NCBI RefSeq assembly: GCF_016294135.1
Contig: NZ_JAEDCO010000004.1
Coordinates: 1-64,000 of the forward strand
Length of the DNA stretch: 64,000 bases
Source: Methanobrevibacter ruminantium
Lineage (GTDB): Archaea > Methanobacteriota > Methanobacteria > Methanobacteriales > Methanobacteriaceae
Reading direction: 5' to 3'
A program made the position numbers and the translations under genes. Positions 8,921 to 16,182 of this stretch are shown here, one piece after another; within the stretch, counting starts at the first letter, position 1, and each line of letters starts with the position of its first letter. The notes beneath the pieces were generated by a model. It saw only the letters and a program-made list of their open reading frames with translations, made no database searches and was not told the DNA's origin.

Positions 8921-10171
8921 ATGTTTGATTTAGTTTTAAAAAATCTAAAATTATTGGATTATTCTGATGGTATGTCTGTAGCTATTGAAGATGGGAAGAT
9001 AGCTAAAATATCAAAATCTTCAATTGAAGGATACAAGGAAATAGACCTTAATGGACAGTTAGTTTTGCCAGGTCTTATTGACCCTCATGTTCATTTTAGA
9101 GATCCTGGATTGACTTATAAGGAAGATTTCAAAACCGGTTCTATGGCTGCGGCTCATGGCGGATTTACATTTGTTATGGATATGCCTAACACTGTTCCAA
9201 AAACCAATACATATGAAGTTTTTAAGGAAAAGCAGAAGATTGCGGAATCAAAGTCTATTGTTAATTTTGGACTTCATGCAGGATATTCCACCCTTGATGA
9301 AATGGAAAAAATTCTCGAATTGAACCCAATGTCCTTTAAGGTATTTATGGATTTGGAAACTGATGCGAATTTAGATAAAATTTTTGAAGACATTTCTAAA
9401 TTGGGAGAAAATGCAATTAAAAAGCCAATAGTGACGGTTCATGCTGAAAAAAGGGATATTGTTTTGGAATCCACTAAAAACTTAGCAGAAGAGAGTGAAG
9501 CAATTGCATATAGTTATGGCAGACCTGCAGAATCTGAAGATGCATCTGTATCTCAAGCGATTGAGCTTTCTAAAAAATATGGTGTGGATTTACACATTTG
9601 CCATTTAAGCACTAGAAATGCGATGAATTTAGCCATTTCCAACAATGTCAGTTATGAATTTACTCCTCATCATTTATTGTATGACAATACAGCATTCAAT
9701 GAATTTGGAACACTTATAAAAACCAATCCTCCTTTAAGGGAAAAAGGTAAAAACGTCACGATCAATGACTTAAATGCAAACTCAATGATCGGTACAGATC
9801 ATGCTCCTCATAGTTTAGAAGAGAAGACCAAAGGAGTTTGGGATTCAAGTCCGGGGATTCCATCTTTGGAAACAGTATTGTCATTATTGTTGACTGAAGT
9901 CAATAGATCAAATCTAGATTTAAGTTTAATTCCTAAGATATTTTCAGAAAATGCCGCTAAAAGGTTTAATCTTGTGAATAAAGGTTTCATTAAAGAAGGA
10001 TATGATGCTGATTTAGTGGTAATTGACTTGAATAAAGAAGGAATCTTCGATATAGATACTTTCTATACAAAAGCGGAGTACTCTCCATTTGATGGGCTTT
10101 CATATAAAGGTAAGGCAACTATGACAATAGTCAATGGAGAAATAGTTATGGAAAATGATCTTTTAATCTAA
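8921..10171 (+). CDS. pyrC: Dihydroorotase
   Basis: PyrC cyclises carbamoyl aspartate to dihydroorotate in pyrimidine synthesis. The 416-residue protein has the metal-binding motif DPHVHFRDPG at about residues 53-62, a histidine in TVHAEK near 170, HICHLSTRNAM near 225 and GTDHAPHSLEEK near 290, the aspartate in the last being catalytic in this amidohydrolase family. The C-terminus returns to the composite beta domain (GYDADLVVIDL). A TATA-rich spacer of about 200 bases precedes it. It appears to be a single-gene unit. Confidence 0.95.
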   Translation: MFDLVLKNLKLLDYSDGMSVAIEDGKIAKISKSSIEGYKEIDLNGQLVLPGLIDPHVHFRDPGLTYKEDFKTGSMAAAHGGFTFVMDMPNTVPKTNTYEVFKEKQKIAESKSIVNFGLHAGYSTLDEMEKILELNPMSFKVFMDLETDANLDKIFEDISKLGENAIKKPIVTVHAEKRDIVLESTKNLAEESEAIAYSYGRPAESEDASVSQAIELSKKYGVDLHICHLSTRNAMNLAISNNVSYEFTPHHLLYDNTAFNEFGTLIKTNPPLREKGKNVTINDLNANSMIGTDHAPHSLEEKTKGVWDSSPGIPSLETVLSLLLTEVNRSNLDLSLIPKIFSENAAKRFNLVNKGFIKEGYDADLVVIDLNKEGIFDIDTFYTKAEYSPFDGLSYKGKATMTIVNGEIVMENDLLI

Positions 10172-10601
10172 TTAGCTCATTTTCTATTTTATTTTTTAGC
10201 TCTTTTTTGTTTTTCATTTATTTTTTTCATCTATTTTTTCATTTACTTTTTTTCACTTTTTTATTCACTTTTTCAATTTGCTTTTTATTTTTATATTTTT
10301 AATCTTAAAATTTCTTTTTTATTAATTTTTAACATTGATTCAAATTTGTAAAATTGTCATAATTTTGAGTCAATTATTAATTATAATTCTTATTTTCTAA
10401 TTTAAAAGCTTTATAGAAAATCTTTTTATTAATAAAAACTATATATTATAGTAATTGCAAAAAACATCGATTTAAGAATGTTTTTTTATAAATAGTTACA
10501 TATAGTAAACAGATTAATGAGTATAAAAATCTAGTAAAAAATCAAGTTTAAAAAATTAAGCTTAAAGAGATTAATTATAAAAATTCATCAGTTGTGATTA
10601 T
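10172..10601 (+). promoter_or_regulatory. Gene-free spacer between pyrC and the small RHH-like gene
   Basis: T-rich after the pyrC stop. AAAAAACAT (10459-10467) pairs with ATGTTTTTT (10478-10486) around a ten-base loop and runs into TTTATAAATAG, which could serve as a TATA box for the small gene at 10602 (start near 10513). No other gene or RNA is recognised. Confidence 0.4.
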
Positions 10602-10781
10602 ATGACTTCTAAAGAAAGTGATGAAAAAAGAGTTACTATTGTTATTGATAAGAATTTAGATTACAAGTTTAGAAAAATGGCTTCTCAAAAATTTAGATTT
10701 GAGCCTAAATGGTACAGTAAAGCTATGGAAGAAGCAGTTCATTTATGGATTGAGGATAATATCGATGAGGATTTTGAATAG
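10602..10781 (+). CDS. Small ribbon-helix-helix-like protein
   Basis: This 59-residue protein begins MTSKESDEKRVTIVIDKN and continues LDYKFRKMASQKF, ending in an acidic tail NIDEDFE. A short beta strand (RVTIVI) followed by two predicted helices (DYKFRKMASQKF; SKAMEEAVHLWIE) is the pattern of MetJ/Arc-type ribbon-helix-helix DNA-binding proteins. The residues before the first helix, VTIVIDKNLDYKFR, resemble archaeal RHH proteins I recall. The start ATG follows GTGATTAT. It lies 77 bases before the nucleotidyltransferase gene in the same direction. The coding assignment is fairly sure; the DNA-binding role is inference. Confidence 0.65.
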   Translation: MTSKESDEKRVTIVIDKNLDYKFRKMASQKFRFEPKWYSKAMEEAVHLWIEDNIDEDFE

Positions 10782-10827
10782 TTCTAAAAAATTCTGCTTT
10801 GGATTTTTGGTTTTAATTTTAAATAGT

Positions 10828-10835
10828 TTTATAAA
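10828..10835 (+). promoter_or_regulatory. TATA box placed for a leaderless transcript
   Basis: TTTATAAA lies 31 bases before the ATG at 10859. Archaeal transcription usually starts about 25-30 bases after the start of the box, so the mRNA would begin at or next to the start codon. No ribosome binding site precedes this ATG. Confidence 0.5.
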
Positions 10836-10858
10836 TTTTAATCATTATATTATATATT

Positions 10859-12010
10859 ATGCCTTCAATAGATTTTATAAAAGAGATTCAAGAGAATGAT
10901 AGGAAAACATTCTTCAAGGATTTTGAAAATTCAAAAAAATATTCCCAATTAGCTTCTGATGAGGAATTTTTAAAGAAATCCTCTAATTCAAGACCATTAA
11001 TTGCAGATTTTACAGAGTATTCTCCACTTCACAATGGTCATTTTCACTGTATGAAAACTGCAAAGGAAAAAATCCCTGATGGTTTATTTGTTGCTGTCGT
11101 TCCTGGATTGTTTGAAAGAAGCGGTAGAGGATTACCTTACATTTTACATAGAAAAACAAGGGCGGAAATAGCTATTGCTGTAGGTGCAGATATTGTTGTT
11201 GAAGGGCCACCTATGGGAATTATGGGATCTGGCCAATACTCTTTATGTTTAACAAAAATGTTCCATGCATTAAACACTGATTTCATACCAAGAGGCTACA
11301 GGCCTTTTGATGGTTATGAAAAGATATTGGATAGGATTTCTTTAGGTCACGGTGTAGCTCCAAAACCTTATAAAATCGTTGATATGGATACTAAAGAAGT
11401 AATCTATAATGGAAAACTGGAAGAGGATAATTACGTTATAGTTTCATTTTCAAAATCATTGAAAAAGATAGGATTTGATTTTAAGGACAAATTCATTTTT
11501 GTTCCACGTATTGAAGGCGTAAGTGGGACTTTGATTCGTAAGGCTTGTTCAGAGAATAATTTAGACTCAGTAAAATCAATGCTGCCAGGTGAAACACTTA
11601 GGATTTTAGAAAGGGAAATCAATGAGGATAGAGCACCACTGCATGATTTAAGAGTTGAAGAATACATTATTGATTCTGCAAACAATTTGCCTTATGCCGA
11701 TTTGCTTAAATTAAATTTCTTTAATGAAAAGTTGGCTAATGAATTAGTTCAAAAGCGTGAGGAAAAACCATTCCAATCACTCTCCGAAATTGAAAGTTCC
11801 CTTTTCTATGGTTTTAGCAGCCATTTTAAAAATAGGGTTTTAAGCATTTTAGAAACAAGAATCAATGCAGACATGATTTCTGAATATATCAATAATTACC
11901 CTAGCACTGTACGTGTCTTAAATTATAAAAATGAGGATGTTTTAGAGGAATTTAAAGAAAAAGTATTTGAAAACGGCAATAGATTTGTAAAAAATATAGT
12001 TGCTGATTAA
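10859..12010 (+). CDS. TmcAL-like HIGH-motif nucleotidyltransferase
   Basis: This 383-residue protein looks like the HIGH-type nucleotidyltransferase family that includes bacterial tRNA-Met cytidine acetate ligase (TmcAL). Residues 52-60 read EYSPLHNGH, the ATP-binding T/HxGH motif. VSGTLIRKAC near 225 matches the second nucleotide-binding segment of such enzymes. The region around residues 285-320 (ANELVQKREEKPFQSLSEIE) resembles a helix-hairpin-helix of the ComEA type, which would bind nucleic acid. Archaea usually make ac4C with TmcA, so the substrate here is uncertain. It appears leaderless. Family call moderately sure; reaction unknown. Confidence 0.6.
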   Translation: MPSIDFIKEIQENDRKTFFKDFENSKKYSQLASDEEFLKKSSNSRPLIADFTEYSPLHNGHFHCMKTAKEKIPDGLFVAVVPGLFERSGRGLPYILHRKTRAEIAIAVGADIVVEGPPMGIMGSGQYSLCLTKMFHALNTDFIPRGYRPFDGYEKILDRISLGHGVAPKPYKIVDMDTKEVIYNGKLEEDNYVIVSFSKSLKKIGFDFKDKFIFVPRIEGVSGTLIRKACSENNLDSVKSMLPGETLRILEREINEDRAPLHDLRVEEYIIDSANNLPYADLLKLNFFNEKLANELVQKREEKPFQSLSEIESSLFYGFSSHFKNRVLSILETRINADMISEYINNYPSTVRVLNYKNEDVLEEFKEKVFENGNRFVKNIVAD

Positions 12011-12327
12011 TATCCCTATTTTTAAAATTTTTTACAATAAGTTTTAGCATATTTTTTATTAAATTTTTTCTAAATTTTTTATTAAATTAGTAAACATTAT
12101 ATAATATCACTTATTAAAAATATATAATGAATATTTGATTAATTAAAAAATTTTATTTTAATTAGCTAGATATTTTATATTGATATTAAATTATTAAATT
12201 TACTATTCAATTTTATTATTAATTACATTTGATTATTTTGAACTGTGAGTATGCTGTGAAGTAAAGACATATCTTAATATTTAAAAATGTAATTTGTTTT
12301 ATAATAAAGATTATAGGAGAATTATTT
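12011..12327 (+). promoter_or_regulatory. Gene-free spacer before the FKBP gene
   Basis: Very AT-rich. TATA-like runs occur around 12100-12130 and 12160-12200, and a less AT-rich patch CTGTGAGTATGCTGTGAAG lies near 12243-12261. I see no gene or RNA. The FKBP promoter must be here, but no single box stands out. Confidence 0.35.
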
Positions 12328-13062
12328 ATGGCAATTAAAGAAGGAGATTTTGTAAGATTAAATTTCACTGGAAAAATAAAAGAAACTGATGAAGTATTTG
12401 ATACTACTTCCGAAGATATCGCTGAAGAAGCAGGTATTTTAGTAGAAAATAAAACTTACGGTCCAATCCCAATTATCGTTGGAGGAAATCATTTATTAAA
12501 AGCTATTGATGATGCTATTATTGGAACTGAAGCGGGAGATGCTGTTCACGTGTCTGTAACTCCTGAAAACGGTTTTGGTCAAAGAAACCCTAACTTCATT
12601 CAATTAATTCCAATGAAAGAATTCAAAAAACAAGGTATGACTCCTGTTAGAGGTATGAAAATCACTGCAGATGCAGGTACCGGTAAAATCATTTCTGTAA
12701 ACGGTGGAAGAGTTAAAGTGGACTTCAACCACGAATTAGCTGGTAAAAACTTAGAATATGATGTTTCTGTAGTTGAAGTTATTGAAGATGATGAAGAAAA
12801 AATCAAAAGTATGATTGAGTTACACTACTCCTACCCTAACATGGATTTAGACAAAACTGAAATCAAAATCGATGGTGACAAAGTAAGTATCAAATTAGAT
12901 GAAATCACCAGATTCGATCAAAAATCATACATGGATGTAACTTTTGCTAGATTCAGAATTTCCAAAGACATTTGGGACAATATGGATTACGAAAAAGTTG
13001 AATTCGTAGATGAATTCGAGAAAAAGGTAGAAGAACCTGCTGAAGAAGAAGCAGAAGAATAA
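12328..13062 (+). CDS. FKBP-type peptidyl-prolyl cis-trans isomerase, long archaeal form
   Basis: This is a cytoplasmic protein-folding isomerase and chaperone. In 244 residues the FKBP domain is split by an insert-in-flap module, as in SlyD. The N-terminal part reads GDFVRLNFTGKIKETDEVFDTT, followed by PIPIIVGGNHLLKAIDDAIIG, then the flap region PENGFGQRNPNFIQLIP and the return strands VDFNHELAGKNLEYDVSVVEV. Residues from about 155 form the C-terminal domain typical of long archaeal FKBPs, ending in an acidic tail EEPAEEEAEE. A TAGGAG ribosome binding site supports the start. It is convergent with the membrane protein gene downstream. Confidence 0.92.
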   Translation: MAIKEGDFVRLNFTGKIKETDEVFDTTSEDIAEEAGILVENKTYGPIPIIVGGNHLLKAIDDAIIGTEAGDAVHVSVTPENGFGQRNPNFIQLIPMKEFKKQGMTPVRGMKITADAGTGKIISVNGGRVKVDFNHELAGKNLEYDVSVVEVIEDDEEKIKSMIELHYSYPNMDLDKTEIKIDGDKVSIKLDEITRFDQKSYMDVTFARFRISKDIWDNMDYEKVEFVDEFEKKVEEPAEEEAEE

Positions 13063-13255
13063 TTATTTTAATTATTTTTCATTTTACTTTTTACTTTTTT
13101 TATTTTCTTTTTTATTATTTTTAACTACTTTTTATAACTATTTTTATCAATTTTTATCCTTATTCTAATAGATCTTTTTACTTTTTTTTTTAAATATGTA
13201 TTAAAAAAATTTAAATTAATAAAATGAGTTTATATTTATTAGTAAAATTAGCATT

Positions 13256-13286
13256 AAGTCAAATAAGTCAAATAAGTCAAATAAGT
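13256..13286. repeat. Tandem 9-base repeat, about 3.4 copies
   Basis: AAGTCAAAT is repeated three times and followed by AAGT, in the spacer between two convergent genes. No role is apparent. Confidence 0.8.
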
Positions 13287-13322
13287 AAAAAAAGAAAAAG
13301 AATAAAAATTAATTGAAGTGTT

Positions 13323-13356
13323 AAAAAAAGAAAAGATAGAGAAATAATTTCTCTAT
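13323..13356 (-). terminator. Terminator of the B-box-like membrane protein gene
   Basis: Read on the minus strand, ATAGAGAAA and TTTCTCTAT (13336-13344 and 13348-13356) form a perfect 9-bp stem with a three-base loop. The hairpin is followed by a T tract (A-rich on the plus strand, 13323-13335). Confidence 0.75.
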
Positions 13357-13364
13357 TATTTTAA

Positions 13365-14552
13365 TTAATTCAATACGTTAGTAATGAATTCTCCAGGATT
13401 TTGGACTAATCCTGTAAGAGCTTCTATGAAACCAGCGTAATCTCCACTTAATCTGAATAAGTAAATTACATATAAGATAAGTAATAGTATTAAAATGATT
13501 AAGATGATTGCAAGAAGGATTTCAGTGAATGAAAGTTTTTCGCTTTCTTCTTCCACTGGATATTTGTGCATCTCTTGGATATTTTCTAGTTCATCATAGT
13601 CATCATAATCGTATTTTGATTTTTTAGATCTTCTGAAGCGACCTCTTTTTTTGCTTTGCTGTTCTAGTTCGTAGTTTCTTTCAATTCTTCTTTTGAGTTC
13701 CTCATAACTTTCAGCATCTCTTTGAGGAACTCTTCTTCTATTATGGGATGGAACTATAAAGTCTTCTTCGTATTCATCTCTAGGGTTGATATAATATTCA
13801 TCATCCCTTGGATAATTTCTAGGTCTTTGTCTTCTAGGTGCTTCCTCATATGCTGCACGTTCTTTTTTCGCTTGTTTCTTCCTTCTCCTTTTTTCTTTAG
13901 GAGCTCTAGACCTAGGAGGTTCTTCAACAACTTCTTCAAGAAGTTCTGGAGGAACTACATCCTCTTCTTCATCATAATATAAATCTTCTAAATATCTTTC
14001 ATATTTTGCTTCAAGTTCATTACTTGGGGTTTCACTAGGAATTGGTTCATAATAATAATCCTCATCTATGTCTCCAGTATGAATAGGTTCAATAGGAGGT
14101 CTGGTTGGTTGAGGTTTTGCTTTAAGTTTTCTTTCCTGTTCCCTATATTCCGGTACAGGTTCAGGAATAGGTTCAGGATTTTCGTAATAGCTATCCTCAT
14201 CTCCATCTTCTTCGTAAGTTTCAACATATGCAGTTTCATATTCATAATCAGTTTCAAAGTTTTCAGGAGCTTTGTCAACTGGTTTTGCAATCTCTTCTGC
14301 AACTTGACGTTCCTCTGCTTGAATTGGAGTAATTGGTTCAAATAAATCTGCAGGTTCTTCATCTACTTCTGCAGTTTTTAGAGAATCTGCTTTAGTTTCT
14401 TCTGCCACCATGGTTTTTGCAATGATGTCATTTAAACAATCTTTACAATAAATGCTTCCACCAATCTCCACACTACACTCTGGACAAATTGCTTTTCCAC
14501 AAAATGAACAATTTGCCACAGCCTCTCTATCTGGGTGATTATGACATTCCAT
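13365..14552 (-). CDS. B-box-like zinc-finger protein with long charged linker and C-terminal membrane anchor
   Basis: I do not know the function of this 395-residue protein. Residues 3-40 hold a B-box-like zinc site: CHNHPDREAVANCSFCGKA with Cys at 3, 15, 18, 23, 26, 37 and 40 and His at 4 and 6. Residues of about 45-330 are low-complexity and strongly charged, first acidic and proline-rich, then basic (KEKRRRKKQAKKER, KKRGRFRRSKKSK) and full of tyrosine. One hydrophobic helix at about 345-370 (EILLAIILIILILLLILYV) is followed by about 25 residues. It resembles a tail-anchored scaffold with its zinc finger in the cytoplasm. Such zinc-finger/linker/anchor proteins recur in Methanobacteriales. 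It is probably transcribed alone, with its own terminator. Confidence 0.7.
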   Translation of the reverse strand: MECHNHPDREAVANCSFCGKAICPECSVEIGGSIYCKDCLNDIIAKTMVAEETKADSLKTAEVDEEPADLFEPITPIQAEERQVAEEIAKPVDKAPENFETDYEYETAYVETYEEDGDEDSYYENPEPIPEPVPEYREQERKLKAKPQPTRPPIEPIHTGDIDEDYYYEPIPSETPSNELEAKYERYLEDLYYDEEEDVVPPELLEEVVEEPPRSRAPKEKRRRKKQAKKERAAYEEAPRRQRPRNYPRDDEYYINPRDEYEEDFIVPSHNRRRVPQRDAESYEELKRRIERNYELEQQSKKRGRFRRSKKSKYDYDDYDELENIQEMHKYPVEEESEKLSFTEILLAIILIILILLLILYVIYLFRLSGDYAGFIEALTGLVQNPGEFITNVLN

Positions 14553-14720
14553 ATTAACACTTCATTTTTGTCCTTGTTTATTATATTATGAGAAAAAATA
14601 TAACTTAGTGTTATATCATTATAGTGTTATATATTTTTAGTTTTAATTATTATTAAATTTATCTTTTAAAATTTTTTTTATTTTTTTTTAATTTTTTCGT
14701 TGTATCTTTTTTCAGTCTCA

Positions 14721-14966
14721 TTATTTTGAAATATCTTTTTCATTTGTTTTCTTCATTATTTCTTCAGCTAATATTTCAGAAGCTATGAGATCATCTGCTG
14801 TAGCTAAAAAACTGCCTAACTTATCACTTTCAATTTTGAAATTTATTACATTTCCATCCAAGACGCTTTGTACAAATCCTTCATTATCCACTTCAAGGGA
14901 TTTATAGACAATTTCAGCGTATTGGGAATCTTTATATTCCATTTTAATATTTGATTTGATGTTCAT
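14721..14966 (-). CDS. pcc1: KEOPS complex subunit Pcc1
   Basis: Pcc1 is the small dimerising subunit of KEOPS, which makes N6-threonylcarbamoyladenosine at position 37 of ANN-decoding tRNAs. The 81-residue protein has the family pattern: an N-terminal strand with YAEIVYKSLEVDNEGF, a middle strand GNVINFKIESDKLGSFLATADDLIASE, then a helix. Length is typical. A clear AGGTAAAAGG precedes the ATG. It lies about 170 bases upstream of the B-box-like gene on the same strand, and may share a transcript with it. Kae1, Bud32 and Cgi121 are not in the window. Confidence 0.85.
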   Translation of the reverse strand: MNIKSNIKMEYKDSQYAEIVYKSLEVDNEGFVQSVLDGNVINFKIESDKLGSFLATADDLIASEILAEEIMKKTNEKDISK

Positions 14967-15519
14967 CCTTTTACCTGATAAATTTTTTAAGAAATTAAAA
15001 TTCTAATACAATCATTGTTTTGTAATTTCAATTATAAATTTTTTAATCATTTTATTTTTATTTTCATTTTAACATTTTTTTAATCATCATTATTTTAAAT
15101 TCATATGATATCTTAAAATTATATATGATATAGGGTAACATTTATTAATGTTTAAAAAAATATATAGTAACATTCTATCTAACTTTATAAATTAATAATA
15201 TATAATATTCATATATTAAAATCAATTATTAATTTTCTCAATTTTATATGGCTAGGATAGGAAAGTATGATAATAAGAATATAATTATAGCTTATATTTT
15301 CTTAATATGGGATTATACTTTGCAAAATAGCTATTATTTCTTTGTTCTGATAGAACAATTACTTTTCGGCTTTTAGCTGATTAAAAAATTTCAAGAATTT
15401 TTGTGTATTTTAGATTAGAACTTAATAAAGCATTAATAATGTGCAATATTTAGAAATAGCTTTGTACAATAGCTTTCCACACAATAAATTCTTAATTATG
15501 ATTATATGGAGGACTAGTA
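14967..15519 (+). promoter_or_regulatory. Long divergent spacer with the aL10e promoter and leader
   Basis: No gene is recognised. TATA-like sequence AATAATATATAATATT near 15192-15207 could drive aL10e, giving a leader of about 290 bases. The leader holds imperfect hairpins around 15276-15305 (TAAGAATATAA facing TTATATTTTCTTA) and the small stem GTTCTGATAGAAC at 15345-15357. They might regulate the ribosomal protein gene, but I cannot match a known leader element. Confidence 0.4.
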
Positions 15520-16002
15520 ATGGTTCGTGCTTATTCAAGAAGAGAATATATTAGAAAAATACCAAATAACAGAATTGTTCAATATGATATGGGTAACTTA
15601 TCCGAAGATTTCCCTGTAAGAGTATCCTTAGCAGTTAAAAAACCAGCTCAAATTAGACACAATGCTTTAGAAGCAGCTCGTATTGCTTCTAACAGATACA
15701 TGCAAAGATCTGCTGGTAGATTAGGATACCACTTAAAATTAAGAGTATACCCTCACAACATCGTAAGAGAAAACCCTATGGCAACCGGTGCAGGTGCGGA
15801 CAGGGTACAAAGTGGTATGAGAAACGCTTTCGGTAAAGCGATTAGTGTAGAAGCTTTAGTAAAAACCAATCAAAAAATCATGTCTATTGATGTAAACCCT
15901 AAAAACTTCCAAGACGCTAAAACCGCTTTAAAAAGAGCAGGTATGAAAATGCCTGTATCTTGTAGAATTGTTATTGAAAAAGGTGCAGATTTAGTCAAAT
16001 AA
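15520..16002 (+). CDS. rpl10e: Large ribosomal subunit protein L10e (uL16 family)
   Basis: aL10e sits in the large subunit near the peptidyl-transferase centre. The 160-residue sequence is typical: it begins MVRAYSRREYIRKIPNNRI and contains RHNALEAARIASNRYM, YHLKLRVYPHNIVREN and the conserved loop AGADRVQSGMRNAFGK. A TGGAGGACTAGT ribosome binding site precedes the start. It is followed at 180 bases by ppsA in the same direction; the genes may be independent. Very confident. Confidence 0.97.
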   Translation: MVRAYSRREYIRKIPNNRIVQYDMGNLSEDFPVRVSLAVKKPAQIRHNALEAARIASNRYMQRSAGRLGYHLKLRVYPHNIVRENPMATGAGADRVQSGMRNAFGKAISVEALVKTNQKIMSIDVNPKNFQDAKTALKRAGMKMPVSCRIVIEKGADLVK

Positions 16003-16182
16003 GTCTTGGGCTGTTTGAAAAATCTCTAAATTTTTCATTTATCAATATTCTTAATTTTAATTTAATAAAAAATTAAAAATCTTAAAATATATTTATTTGG
16101 ACTTTAATTTAATATCCAAACGTCATAATCATTCAATTATTGAAAATTGATTAAGGACTATTGTTTAAAAAGGAGCAGAACA

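Noticed and set aside
13722..14362. Several overlapping open frames opposite and within the B-box-like gene
   Set aside because: They mirror its repetitive charged codons and lack starts with ribosome binding sites; the zinc-finger and anchor frame is the coherent one.
15250..15420. Possible C/D box guide RNA in the aL10e leader
   Set aside because: TGATAAT and CTGA-like words occur but not with correct spacing, terminal stem or a convincing guide segment.
16147..16182. Upstream TTG start for ppsA
   Set aside because: The extension has no ribosome binding site and covers the AAAAGGAGC that serves the ATG at 16183.
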